A stretch of 64,000 nucleotides of DNA from Psettodes erumei. Its lineage: Eukaryota; Chordata; Actinopteri; Pleuronectiformes; Psettodidae. Each line of letters begins with the position of its first letter. The stretch's first letter is position 1. Positions 34,301-45,779 of this stretch are shown here, one piece after another. The DNA lies in assembly GCA_016785225.1 (NCBI GenBank), contig JAFBJZ010000510.1, positions 2,852,001 through 2,916,000 of the forward strand. The letters are read 5' to 3'. The notes beneath the pieces were generated by a model, which did no database searches, was not told where the DNA came from, and was given only the letters and a program-made list of their open reading frames with translations. The position numbers were made by a program, and so were the translations under genes.

Positions 34301-35343
34301 TGCAAGTGTTGCACACACTGGATTTATTCTTGTTATTTGCTGATAATGTGTGCAAACTAAACTGAGCCACAATTTTCCCCTCCTCACGCTCATGCTGATG
34401 ATTAACTTGAGAAGGGGTCATTGATGTTGGAGGTTTAAAAGAGAAAAAAAATAAATACAAAGAACCGTGGTCAAAGGAATAATTATTACAGTTAGTACAG
34501 TTATGTACAAGAATTAGATCTACGAAACCCCCGGGTTGTGTTTTCTAATCTAAAAACAGCTGTTAGCTGATCATGACCAACTACAGACTTACAGTATATT
34601 TTTGGTGAAGCTGGTTCTATCATAGGGCACAACCTGTCCTGAGCTTATGCAGGATAACGCTTAAAGCTCACAAAACCTTACTTTAACATCTTGACCCGAG
34701 TCTTCTTTGAACAAATGCATTATGTGATTAAAAAAATAAAAAAAAAATACCTGAAACAACAAATCTAAAACTATACATAATACAGTTGGATGCTGTACAC
34801 CAGGTTTAAGTATATTTTAATGTGTTGAAATATTTTGCACCACACTGTTTTGTTAAGGTAAATAGTGTTAAAATAAAACAATTACATAACAATCTAGTGA
34901 TGTGTGTATGCAATATGAATATGAATATTTTTGGATGATTGATATTATTGGCTCATTTTTCTGGTAAAAACTCATCTGTTAGTGTCATGTATTGGTACTA
35001 GCCAATAATATGACAACAGAGAAACCCTGCATGTGTTTACTTTAGTAAGATGTTATGATGTAGTGATACGGTGTCAGACTGGTTGTGTTGGAAATGAATT
35101 TTGGGAGATAACTTGCTCCACTTGCTCCATTTGGCTGCTTAATCAGGAGATGGTAAAAACTGCTGTGGTTGTTTTAGAGATAAACTGTACTGATCAGCTG
35201 TTTCTTGATGGTTTAGCTCCTGCTGATCAATAAAGTTCTATTGAAAGCTGCTTTGATTGTGCAGTCAACAGACTTACTGGTTTGGTAAAGCTGCTTTGTT
35301 CAGACACCAAATTCAGTAGTTTGTTGGTTTAAGTGAGCTGTCG

Positions 35344-35344
<1 letters not shown>

Positions 35345-35384
<40 letters not shown>
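35345..35384. repeat. (GT)20 microsatellite
   Basis: Pure GT run. 33151-34099 and 34301-35344 are unique, AT-rich, with scattered short TG words and no supported feature. Confidence 0.95.
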
Positions 35385-35388
<4 letters not shown>

Positions 35389-35559
35389 GCAGCTGTGGAC
35401 CTGTTTGGCTCTCCACTGTGGGGGGTCGACATGTGAAGAAGCACAGATAGAGATGTGGGTGTGTGTGTGTGTTGTTAGTGGTTTGAACAGGGTGCAGGTG
35501 TATGTGTGTGTAAGTCTGTCACCATGAGTTCAATTCACACACTGCGTGTGCATGTAATC

Positions 35560-35760
35560 TTGTGCTTCTATCTTTGTGAGGACAGATGCGTCTTGAGTGA
35601 GGACATTTTGCCCAGTGGACATTTCTTCAACAGACTGCGTCCATGTCTGTCTGTATTAAGGGTTGATGTGTGTTTGTGTGTGTTTGTGCTGTGCTTCTGT
35701 CTTTGTGAAGACTGATTACTTCTCAAGCGTGAGAGTGAGGACATTTTGTCCAGCTGTCTC
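35560..35760. repeat. Two diverged units of a GTGAGGACATTTTG repeat
   Basis: TGCTTCTATCTTTGTGAGGA with GTGAGGACATTTTGCCCAGT (35562-35620) recurs as TGCTTCTGTCTTTGTGAAGA with GTGAGGACATTTTGTCCAGC (35691-35755), about 130 bp apart. This is a local duplication of a fish repeat. Possible inverted remnants follow at 36230-36350 (AACATCCTCACTTC, TGTTCTCACTCTC, GGTCCTCACAGAGATAGAAG). Confidence 0.55.
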
Positions 35761-36229
35761 TCCTTCATGGGCTGTAACACTGTCTGCACATGGGTATCTA
35801 TGTGTGTGTGTGTCCCATCCTGCAGACTCACACTTGACGGGAATGTTATGTCTGAGCATTTCAGTAATGTTTGGTTTGATTCTGCCTGAACATTTAATTT
35901 TAGAGATGCAACCCAAACCTCAGATCCCTGATCTTTTATTTAGGCAGGTAACCAGAGAGGGTTCATCAGGTCGAAACAAGAGAAGAAAGCTTTTTAATGA
36001 TGATCGCACAGGACGAGAATTTTTCAGCTTCACTTTGTTTTATTTACAAGAAACGTCAGGCTAATTTAACACAGACAATGAAGTTAGAAAAAAAGAATAT
36101 GCTAATGGATGTTTTGTTATGTTTATGTTCCTCATACAGTGTGACTGCAGCTCCAATAATGGTCATCATCCCACATGAATCGTGTTTATTTAGAAATAGA
36201 AATATACAGAAGTAGAAGAAACTACATTC

Positions 36230-36350
36230 CCTGCACCTGTCCTGTCCTCACCATCCCACAATGTCTCAGCCTTTTCCAAAACATCCTCACTTCTTAAAAA
36301 TGTTCTCACTCTCAAGATCTAAAGCTCGGACTGGTCCTCACAGAGATAGA
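36230..36350. repeat. Remnant of the GTGAGGACA repeat, opposite orientation
   Basis: Contains CATCCTCACTTCTTAAAAAT, GTTCTCACTCTCAAG and CTGGTCCTCACAGAGATAGA, the reverse complement wording of the units at 35560-35760. Together the two patches could be ends of one insertion. Confidence 0.4.
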
Positions 36351-36675
36351 AGTGCGCTCTCTCCCTCCCACTTTAAACACCGTTGTGTTTCTGAAGGGAT
36401 TTAGTTTGGGAGTAAAACCCTCCTCTAGCTTTACTGCTGCACTGGAGCAAGACTGACTGGCTAAACCTGGACAACAACATCCTGACCGGCTGGGGACACA
36501 GTGTGCACACACGTGTATTGTGTCTTGTGTGTGTATATGTGTCATTAGGTGTGTGTGTGTATATATTGCAGGGGTGTGGATTTGACCCTGCCCTGGAAGT
36601 GTTTGAACATTCTCATAACAAAAACAGGGGGTTACAGCCAGTAAACACAGGAGAACAGGAGTGTGGGTATTTCTT

Positions 36676-36702
36676 GTTTATGTGTGTGTGTGTGTGTGTG
36701 TG
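36676..36702. repeat. (TG)n microsatellite
   Basis: TG run; others at 36548-36562 and 36839-36857. TG-rich wording continues at 37025-37260. Confidence 0.85.
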
Positions 36703-36869
36703 GTGCCAGTGCTGCTAAACTGACACATTTTCAATCACATGGTTTATTCCGGGGAAATTGTCGAAAAAGAGGGAAAAGGGCAGATTTCTGCGGCTCTGTG
36801 GGCTACAATAGGACAAGCCAGGATTAGTTTTTCACTTTGTGCGTGTGTGTGTGTGTATTCTCAGACAAT

Positions 36870-37015
36870 GCCCTGGTAGCCAATTTGTAATATATAGTCA
36901 GCCTTGAAAAATGGCCCAGATCTCCCCTTCGCTGTCTGCAATTTAGCTCTGCCGGCGCCCGGCAATACCCATTGTACTGCCTCCCACCACTGCCATTTTG
37001 GCCTGATGGAGTGTG
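36870..37015. promoter_or_regulatory. Candidate noncoding regulatory patch
   Basis: Unique block TAGCCAATTTGTAATATATA, TGAAAAATGGCCCAGATCTC, TGCAATTTAGCTCTGCCGGC, GCCCGGCAATACCCATTGTA and TGCCATTTTGGCCTGATGG. The alternation of AT-rich cores and CpG-bearing segments resembles deeply conserved enhancers. Coding frames across it lack splice support. Confidence 0.35.
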
Positions 37016-37399
37016 CATCTGTGCCTCGTGTGTGTGCTTGTGTGTGTTTGTTTGTTTACTTGCTTATGTGCATCTCAGTGTGCATTTACCCATGAGTCCG
37101 TCTTTGTGTGTGGATGTGTGTGTCGGCGTATGAGCACGAGTCAGGGACTGTGTTTATTCTCAGGTTATTGAATTTCTGTTCGTGAGCCCAGAGTGTGCAT
37201 GTGCGATTATGCAAGTGTGTGTGTAGTTACATTGTTGGTGTGTGTCTACAGTTGTAATGTATGTATAGTTGATTTCCTGCGTGCGGGTGTGCTGTATTTG
37301 ATGCAGTGCAGTTACTCGTCCACTTTCCAAAATGACAGCAAGACACCTGAAGGCATCACTCTGGAACTAGTGAACAGATGGGAGGGAGAGAAATTTACG

Positions 37400-38180
37400 G
37401 ATGTAAGAAAGAGGGTAATTTAAAGAAGAAAGGCGGGGAGTGATTGGTCAAAATAAAAAAGAGGCTGGACAGTGACGTGAGAGAAATATATATATATATA
37501 GATAGATAGAGGTAAAGAAATCACAACGAGAATGAGTAGTAGAGAAAACAAAAAGAGAAGGGTAAATGAAAGATGATGAGAGATGAGATGACAATTTAAT
37601 GATGGAAGTGAGAGGATAACGTGGAGAAAGGAAAACTGAGTAATAAAGGTGGGAGCCTGATAAGGATGGTGGGAAAGATGGAAGGGAGAGATGAAGAAAG
37701 ATTTAAGCTCATTAGAAAGGGCGGGAGGGAATCATATGTAAAGAGAGACAAAAGGAGAAGCAGAGGTAGATGGAAGGAGGACAAGAAAGAGGATAGATGA
37801 AGGGACAGGGGGATGATTTACAGATGTGAGACATAAGTGTGGGAGGACAGAGAAGGAGTAAAATGTGAAGAAGGGTGAAAGGAGAAAGCAGGGGGCATAG
37901 AGAAGGAGTGAGTGATGGATAAATAGGAAAAGGGAATATGGAGAAAGAATGTTGAGTGGGTGGAAAGAAAAATGAAGGTAAAGCAAAATAAGAAGGGATG
38001 GAGGAGGGGTTGAAGAAGTGAGGAAGGGAGAAAGAGTAGTAAGGGTGTTTGGAGGGTTGGAGGAAATGAAATGAATGGAAGAAAGGAGAGCGAGAATATA
38101 GAAAGCAATAAGAAGGAAGATGGAGAGAAACCAAGCAACATCTGGAGTAAAAAGCGAGAGAGAAAGGAGCAGCATGACTC
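37400..38180 (+). repeat. Longest polypurine tract (about 0.8 kb) with TA and GATA repeats
   Basis: A/G-dominated on the + strand. Near its 5' end lies (TA)7 followed by three GATA units (about 37487-37510). Three overlapping minus-strand frames of 107-176 aa are Ser/Leu/Phe/Pro-rich translations of the tract and should not be annotated as genes. Confidence 0.8.
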
Positions 38181-38587
38181 TCTCTCTCTCTGCAGATAGA
38201 GATCATTTCAGCAAAGGTCTCTGTTCTGTTAATGGGAGACACAGCACAGTGGAGAGGTCAGCTCAGTGTGTGTGAGAGAGACTGACCAATCACAAGCTCC
38301 CTTGGAGATTATGTGGCAGGAGTTATTTTCTGTTTCACTGGCTCATGTAAATCATTCCTCTTCTATTAACAGAATTGTACACATGATATGTGTGTTCATA
38401 TTATTAGTTCATTGTCGGCAGAAAGAAAAGACAGTAAGAGGCTCATAAAATGTGTAGTTGGAAAGTTTAACTCAGTCAATCATGATGTCACAGGTTTAAC
38501 TTCTATTACTTTACTTTAATTTAAGTAAGCAAACAGTTACAGTAATTTTACATTCTCTATGCAAAACACACACATACATAGAGCTAG

Positions 38588-38613
38588 ATTGATAGATAAA
38601 TAGATAGATAGAT
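38588..38613. repeat. (GATA)n microsatellite
   Basis: ATTGATAGATAAATAGATAG-type run of six imperfect GATA units. 38181-38587 and 38801-39504 are unassigned unique sequence. Confidence 0.8.
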
Positions 38614-38634
38614 GTTGTCCACATCCAGTAGTCA

Positions 38635-38800
38635 CTGAGCAGCATTAACATTCATTTGGAGTCATGTTTGCATCCACTCCATGAATATAAGTCCAATATA
38701 AGTCTCTGTTTTTGGTCTCAACCAGCTCCTGAGATAAGTTGCTCTCTTTAGCTGCTAAATGCTCAACTGTGCTCAGCAGCTGCTCTCTACCTGTATATGT
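38635..38800. repeat. Anonymous interspersed repeat fragment, relative of 21780-21960
   Basis: TTTGGAGTCATGTTTGCATC, CATGAATATAAGTCCAATAT, GTTTTTGGTCTCAACCAGCT, CCTGAGATAAGTTG and CTCTTTAGCTGCTAAATGCT in order. It shares its core with the 21780-21960 fragment in the same orientation. I recognise it as a widespread teleost repeat. No terminal repeats are evident. Confidence 0.55.
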
Positions 38801-39504
38801 AGCTGTAGTAGGTGCAGTAAAAATATGCTGTTGGACCTAACAGAGGTAAAACAACTTTGTAGAGCTTGGGAGTTTGGTGGTAGTTCTCTTTTCTGTTCAT
38901 ATGAAAAATATTGATTGACACCTGAACACCCAAAAGAAAGTGGCAGAGTCAGTGTCACCGCAAGACAAATATATTTCCAAGTATTTCCATGTTTGAGAAC
39001 TAGTCACAACCTTAAGGACAATTGTGTGAAATGCCACTTTTTTGGCCCAAAAGAGATTTCAGGACAGGCTGGTGTCACATCTCACTTATCTACTTACCCC
39101 AGGACTGCAGTTTGTTATTATCAAATAATAGGGAATTCATACTGCTGCACAATACTTCAAAACTGGAATAATCCACTTGTTTCTGTTGTGCACAAAAGCT
39201 GAATGATCATTTCTGTGTTGAGTCAGTCTCTCTGTCTCTTGAAAACCTGCTTAAACCTTGTTGTACAATCAGTAAAGTACAACCGACCTCAGCAAGAGAA
39301 CAAACCTGCTCTATTCTTGCAGATGGCTGCGTTCTTTTCATCTTTTTTTTTTGTCTCCTTCCTCCCCCGACAGCCGCGATATGTTTCCTAGTCATGCATC
39401 AAGAGATCAAATCTAAAAGTAATACAATCTCTGGACTTACATCTCAGTGGTTTAATTTGAAAACCAACTCTCTCTCTCTGCCTCTTCTCGGAGCTTTAAA
39501 ACTG

Positions 39505-39690
39505 AAATAAGTTATGCTGGCGCTGCCCTCACTTCACCCTCTGACAAGAACAATAGCGGCCAGCTCGCCTCAGAAAACTGTGTTTTACAATAATACTCGT
39601 CCACAAAGCAAGACCGACAATGTCAATGGTTTTATGGCGTGCTACACAGTGCAGCTAATGTTCTCCTGCGAGCCGGCACCGCTTCACTGC
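39505..39690. promoter_or_regulatory. Candidate noncoding regulatory patch with SOX-like site
   Basis: Unique blocks TTATGCTGGCGCTGCCCTCA, GAACAATAGCGGCCAGCTCG (ACAATAG is SOX-like), CGTCCACAAAGCAAGACCGA and TGGCGTGCTACACAGTGCAG. A 94-aa frame crosses it but has no splice signals and ends in CT-repeat translation. Confidence 0.3.
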
Positions 39691-39800
39691 CTCTCCCTCT
39701 CTCTCCCCCGGTGTGTCTCGCCCTCTTTCCGCCTCCCCGTTTTTTTCTTCTTCTCTTTTATTCTCCTCGACTCTCTCTCACTCCCTCTCTCTGTATGAAA
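39690..39800 (-). repeat. CT-rich simple sequence
   Basis: CTCTCCCTCTCTCTCCCCC, TTTTTTTCTTCTTCTC and CTCTCTCTCACTCCCTCTCT words. 39801-41039 is unique and unassigned. Confidence 0.7.
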
Positions 39801-41039
39801 AATCCATTCCGGCATGGGTTTTGACAGCCTGTCTTTGGTGGGTGTGTAAAATTCAAATAATTCACTGTGCATAGACAGTCACTTTGGGGCTGCTTTGTAT
39901 TTCGTATTTGACTCCGTGTCACTTCGCCCTGCCTGTCGAGTCCCAGTCGGCAGCATTTAGCTTAAAAAAAAAAACAACCCTCAAACTGGGGGTTTATTTT
40001 TTGTGTGTGTGAAGACAGGAATGACGGCAGGTAGGATCTTGAAATCCACCAGACACAGTTTTTGTGTTTACCTGTAAACGAGAGCTTTTAGTTTGGGCTT
40101 ACTGATAATTAGAAGACTTTTATTCATGGACAACAGAAATGAACAATCTTGTGTAATTTCCAAATTGGATGTAACTTCCTGGACGTCAGTTTGATTTCGA
40201 GATCACACAGAGATCCACATTTTCACATTTTGTTGTTTTCAGATATTTGTCAGCTTCCATTTATCTCCAAATCCTGTGAAAACATACAGTATTAGAAGAC
40301 TCCTGAAACTTGCTTGAGCTGTGCGATTCGTCAGGTTGAACATCAAGTGTGCGTTTATTTTTGTGACCTTGCCCTTGAAAATTGAGCAACTCTATCTGCT
40401 GAGGAAGGCCACGAGGACATCTGCCACCTTTCATGCATGGTAATGTGGTTAAAGTACAGTGTGATAGATGAAACGCCATGCTACCTTTATAACCAATCAA
40501 AATTGAATGCAGACTTAGTGTTTGGGGACGGGGCATGCTTGTCCCCTCAGTAGGTTAACTTTCCCTTTTCAAGGACTACATGTTTTTATTGGCTGCAGTT
40601 TTCCATAGAAATTCTTGTTCATCAAGAATTCAAACATGCTGGTTACGTGGTAGTTTTGGAAACATTGGGATCTCTATAAGAATTCAAAATAAAGTTTTGT
40701 GAATATGAATAACATGAACCTATAATGACGCTGCATGTTGATGGTTCGTTGGAGCTGGGATCAGGCTGTTGGTTTGATTAATCATCAGTTTGTCTTGTCA
40801 CTCCAGTCTATCTCATAATGTATGAGCTCAGTAGAAAGGTTCACACCTTGTTCTTTTGTTTGCCCACTGAGTGAGAAATGCCCAATTGTTGAGCAGTTTT
40901 CCACATGAAGCTGCTTGTGTTGCCAAAATTATCATTTACTGCTTGTCTACATATATTTTGCAATGCTTAATTTCATGTTCTTGAATCGGTTGCGTAGCTC
41001 ATGACATTTGTATTTTCTTGTTTTTATGTATATATCCTC

Positions 41040-41182
41040 TCCACTGGCTTTCTTCTCTTTCTCCTCCATGTTTCCTCTTCCTCCTTTTTCTCACTTCCTT
41101 CTCCTCACACTTCTTCTGCCCGTCATCTCTTACGGCTGTCGTTAAAGTACCTCTTCACGTTTCTTCTGTGTGTGTTTCACAG
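41040..41182 (+). promoter_or_regulatory. Pyrimidine-rich tract and splice acceptor before the candidate exon
   Basis: About 140 nt dominated by C and T (TTCTCTTTCTCCTCC-like runs), interrupted near 41130-41150 by mixed sequence, then TTTCTTCTGTG-type sequence and a terminal CAG at 41180-41182. No AG dinucleotide lies in the last 25 nt before the acceptor. This fits an AG exclusion zone and a strong polypyrimidine tract. Pyrimidine tracts also occur elsewhere in this window without exons, so the tract alone is not proof. Confidence 0.4.
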
Positions 41183-41281
41183 TGACCCCTACTGGGAGCG
41201 GCCAGCTAATGCAGGCAGCTGCTCCGCCGCTCGGCCCAAGACCCTTCACCTGGCCGGCCAGCAGCATACCTCCTCACCATG
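41183..41281 (+). CDS. Candidate internal (cassette-like) coding exon, gene unknown
   Basis: This is the only segment that reads like a real exon. Upstream, 41040-41180 is strongly pyrimidine-rich and ends in TGTTTCACAG; downstream the sequence is ATG/GTAACG, an acceptable donor. The enclosed segment is 99 nt, a multiple of three, so inclusion or skipping would keep frame. It is clearly richer in G+C and CpG than its flanks. Frame 0 starts with TGA. The frame with one leading base reads from DPYWERPANAGS, and the frame with two leading bases reads from TPTGSGQLMQAAAPP and is proline-rich. Both are open throughout, so the frame is undecided. No domain or signal peptide is visible in 33 residues. 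I do not recognise the protein. No partner exon is visible elsewhere in the window, so the neighbouring introns would exceed 20 kb on each side. It could instead be a conserved enhancer with fortuitous splice-like ends. Confidence 0.45.
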
Positions 41282-41307
41282 GTAACGTTTGTGTGTGCTC
41301 TTGGGAG

Positions 41308-41342
41308 CAGTAGTAGTAGTAGAACCAGTATTGGTAGTAGTG
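41308..41342. repeat. (AGT)n trinucleotide repeat
   Basis: AGCAGTAGTAGTAGTAG then GGTAGTAGTG, about 27 bp into the intron after the candidate exon. 41343-42451 is unassigned unique sequence. Confidence 0.7.
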
Positions 41343-42448
41343 TGTGTTTGTGTGTTTTGTTGGACAGTTTGCGAAACATTTTTTGTTAATTTGAAATAAT
41401 TCTTCTCATATAATGTTGTTTTTTTTAAGTTACCCGAGGTCAGACCTGAGATGTTTTTGTTACGTCTCTTAATGGAGGCATGTTGGAAATGATGTAAAGC
41501 CGAGCTAAGCTTTATCTCACCTTTTCAAATGTAGGGGCTAGAGCTGTCACTCTGACACTTATGGACAACGTTTCATTATAACTTGAAGATCCTTGAGAAC
41601 GTTTGCAAGTTGAGGACATATTTAACATTAAAATTAACATAAGGACAAGTGATGACTTTTGACTCTTGACTTTGAGTGCAGAAACTTGAAACGTTCTCTT
41701 CTCTTAAGTGTCCCTTAGCTTCAGTGGAATTTCCATTGACTTGAAAGTAGCTAAAATCAAATTCAAGTTCCCATTCTGTGCAACCACCTGCTACAGTTGG
41801 TTGGTAGCTAAATATTTTTTATCCACGATTTATTGTACACCATTTTCCAGCTCTCTCCAGTTGACTTGAAGACAGCCGAGGCAGTGTAGATAGGATAAAC
41901 AAAGTCATCCTTCACGACAGTGACTGCGACGCTTCCTGCCTTTTTGTTAGATAGAGAAGAAGAGGTGATGCAGAAGTTTTTGCTGATGTTTAAACACAGC
42001 TCCTCCCACATCATTCACCGTCTTTGCAGACATCTGTAAATCTTACCTTCAGTTATATTTTAATTACATAACATAATATATGTATTTAGATGATTGTTGT
42101 ACTTGTACAGTTGAACCTTTTGTAGTGGTATTCTGTCAGTACTATGGCATTGCTGATGCACACATTGCTGGGGCTGCAACGTAAAAACCTGTCAGGTTCA
42201 GTAGCAGGGACAATCAGATTTCATCTTTTTGTTTGGGTGGCTTTCTGGGAGTATGTGTGACTCTTCCAACCCTAATCCTTATATGTGTGTGTATATACAG
42301 TATATACTCATTGTTGCAGCTTTTGTAAATCGCTGCTGCAACATTGTATCAGGCCTCTTCAATCTGCCCCCCCCTCCATCCTTTGTCAGTGAACAGAGAG
42401 AAGAGATTTAACACTAGGAAGTGAACTGAGGCTAGATGTTGTGCTGTA

Positions 42449-42451
<3 letters not shown>

Positions 42452-42498
<47 letters not shown>
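42452..42498. repeat. (GT)23 microsatellite
   Basis: Pure GT run of about 47 bp. 42499-43309 is unique and AT-rich with nothing supported beyond the weak X-box-like site at 43183. Confidence 0.95.
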
Positions 42499-42499
<1 letters not shown>

Positions 42500-43309
42500 T
42501 GGATTATAAAGGGGGGATTTGTGTCAGAGTCAGGCTGAGAGCTGAAAGGAGACGACAGTTAATAGCTCATTATATGACGAGCTTAACACCGTGTAGGTCT
42601 GTATGTAAGCGTGTGCACACACACACACAGAGTAAGAGCCTCTTTTTAGACACTATGACAGTTTGCAATAGGTTTGAATTTTAATTTGCTTCTGATCTTG
42701 TTCTGTCTAAGCTTATAGCACCCAGTAATCACCCATTTAGTGAACTACAGATCAAAATTCATCTATTGTATAGAACTTGAAATGAGAGTTTATTCATAGT
42801 TCAGTACTAAATTTGATTTTATGATCATATTTTTTAGGTTCCATATCAGCAAAACTTAGTAACACTGAGCAAGAGTCATTTGTAAATGTTTTTGAAATGG
42901 AAGTTATATATAAACTCCAAAAGCATTCAGTCTTCTTTGGGATGATTTCAGTGACAGTGGCTCTTTTTGTTTTGGTGGAGCCATTTAACAGATATACACA
43001 TATATAAAGAGAGTTACATGACACTAAAAGGTTTAATAACGAAAAAGACTGTACAGTTCCTGCTCTATTTACAGGTACAAAAGCATTTTCCACTTTTTCT
43101 GTTTTAGAATAAGCAGAAAATGTCTGCTGTGCTTAACTCTCTCCTTCATGTTTTAAAGTTTAACTACTGAAGCATCAGTACAGTTGCTATGGTTACATGC
43201 CACTAATTCAAACACCGTACTAGGTGTTTAAACTAGACACCTGCCAGCCAATCAGAAACCAAGGTTCTATGCTTCTGTGTAGGCTTGTACTTTTGTCTTG
43301 AATTGGTGT

Positions 43310-43487
43310 ATGTGTGTGTGTGTGTGTGTGTGTGGGTGTGTGTGGGTGTGTGTGTGCATCACTATGTGTCTCTCTTACTTTGGCCGGGTGTATTTCCAGT
43401 GTTAAGGTGAAATTGAGATAAATGGTGGAGGAGCAGGGTGGCCACAGTGGCCCCCCGATATACACTCCACCTGTCTACTCTGCTTAC

Positions 43488-43536
<49 letters not shown>

Positions 43537-43542
43537 TGTGTG
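43310..43542. repeat. Two (TG)n microsatellites 130 bp apart
   Basis: TG at 43310-43357 with GGG interruptions, and a pure TG run at 43491-43542. More TG (43700-43755) and a CA run (43848-43868) follow, making 43.3-43.9 kb the densest microsatellite cluster here. Confidence 0.9.
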
Positions 43543-43934
43543 CATATATGCCACCATATACATACACATTTATGGGTATCTTTGGGTTTCTATTACAGTG
43601 TACAGTATATGTGTCTAGTTTAATTACGTCTGTATATTCTCTGTGGAAATGTGTATTTACATGCACATCTCTCCCTGAGCAGGTTTACCTTTTTTCTGTG
43701 TTTGTGTGTGTGCGCGCGTGTGTTTTTGTATTTATACTGTGTGTATGTGTGCAAGTATAAGCAGAATGGCTGTAAACTAAAAGAGACAGATGTACCAGGG
43801 AGAGCTGCAGCCCTGTTCACTTTCCACACGTGCACGCCCGTGCAAACACACACACACACACACACACATGCACAGAGGGCACACACTGGAGCTGCTGGAG
43901 AGCAAGGCTGGAGAGAGTGTGAACGTGTTTGTTA

Positions 43935-44100
43935 GCAAAGAGAGAGAGAGAGAAAGAGAAGAGGTTTGGTCTGCTGTGAGAAGGAGGTGAGAATGGAGGG
44001 AACAGAAAGAAGAGGGATTATTTCTGAGGCCTGTTTACTGGTATTAGAAAGAAAGAAAGAGAGAGAGAGAGAAAGAGAGGGAGAGATGGAGGGAGAGAGC
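43935..44100 (+). repeat. GA/GAAA-rich purine sequence
   Basis: AGAGAGAGAGAGAAAGAGAA at about 43939 and GAAAGAAAGAAAGAGAGAGA at about 44048. 44101-44689 is unassigned. Confidence 0.8.
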
Positions 44101-44689
44101 TATCATTATCTGCACAAACAAATAGGACGTCTGTCAACGTCTTCCAGAATTGCCATAGATTACTGTTTTGTTGGTGTTGTGGTGATCAGGAGGATGAGGA
44201 TGCACCAGGCTGGTCAAATAATACATGTTTACTTTTCAAATGACAACTAGTACCCATAGGAGTTCTAACTCCTGTCTGCTGTGTGACTTTGTTTTAGCGT
44301 CACAAAATCAAAGAGTTTGAGGTTACTGTGTGGGTCAAGAAAATGCGTGGACTGTAAGACACGCAATTATGTGACTGTGAATGTTGGGTGAATGGGTCAA
44401 TAAATGTTTCCGTTACAAGGTATTGTGGGATGCCATTATCTCCTTTTCTTTCATAAAGTAATGTCCAGTGTGTCCTATGCAAAAGGAGGTAAGAAAGGAA
44501 GCACTGGAGCTCTCTTTCCTTAGCTTTTACAGATTTAAACGGGCTCTTATCGTGGCTGCAACTCAGTGAGGAATCTTTATAAGCAAAAAAACTCTGAGTC
44601 CTGATTGGTCCCTGAATCAGCTAGCTTTGATGAAGAAACGACCAAACTGAGGTAGCAGATCAGGAAATGGTCATGCTTTAACGTTGTCC

Positions 44690-45060
44690 TCCTGATGGTG
44701 GAGTCAGATCAGGCAATGAAGAGAGTGAAACTTGTATTATGAGCAGTGTGGAAGGAGGAGAAGGAGTAGAGGAAAGGATAAGAGGAAGAATAATGGTAAA
44801 CATATACATGCATGTGAATTTATGAGGGAGACAAAGGCGGATGGAGAGATGGATGGGAGGTGCGGCAGGTGCTGGTTTGTCCTTCAGAGATGACGGCTCT
44901 AAAAACACATAAATCCTCCTCCACCTGCTCTTCATTTTCCCCTCCTCAGTTTTATTTTCTTCCTTCAGTTTCCTCCTCCTCCCTTCCTCTCTTCCTTCTT
45001 CTGTTCTTTCCTTCTCTTTCTCCTTTCCTTTTCTTTGTTCTCTTCTGCCCCCTGACTTCA
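44690..45060. repeat. Purine stretch followed by pyrimidine stretch (inverted composition)
   Basis: 44740-44870 is purine-rich (GGAAGGAGGAGAAGGAG) and 44925-45055 is pyrimidine-rich (CCTCCTCCTCCCTTCCTC). The two arms are partly complementary, so a hairpin is possible. Confidence 0.6.
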
Positions 45061-45779
45061 CTCATTTACTGTATGACAGACTATATGGGGATCTTTGGTG
45101 GCAGCAATCGATTCAGGGTGTCGGGTCAGGACACTGTTGTAATGTTTGGGGGTGAATGCATTAATAGGAGACAGAGTCCATTAGTACAGTTCCAGTTCCA
45201 GCTGTTTATCTGCATATTTCGTATGTGTGTTTGTGTGAGTATGGTTGCTGCAATATAAGCACAACAATACAGACTAATTGGGAAATAAAATACAACTTAA
45301 ACATAAAAATATACTGAGCTAGATCTCTAATCAAATAAGTGAAATACAGCTCCAGATTGATTATGAAACTTAAAGTCAGCACTGATCAATTAATACAAAA
45401 TGTTGTTTAATCTAAGCAACATAAGTAGGACAGACACAGTCACAGATCAATCAATGTTCAGTATGCAATGTATAAACAACAGAGATTAGCAATACAGTAA
45501 CATAAGCCTATCAGGCTATTGCTAGTTAGCGGCTAGCTCCAAGCTACCCATTAGCGGCTAATTGTTGATCTATGAGTCAAAATAGACTCATGGATGAACA
45601 CAAACATCAACAGAGAGTAACACATAAGTAAAACAACATAAATCACAGCCGATGTTTGCTCTAAACCGATCTGTACATCTATGGGATGTTCAAGGACCTT
45701 GGCAGTGTGGGAATTCACATGGCTAATTATGAACAACCCTTTGAGGGAACCATTCACAGAGGGACAACCTTTTCTACAT

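Noticed and set aside
37712..38242. 176-aa minus frame with two overlapping frames
   Set aside because: All three frames are open because the + strand is almost pure purine, which excludes most stop codons.
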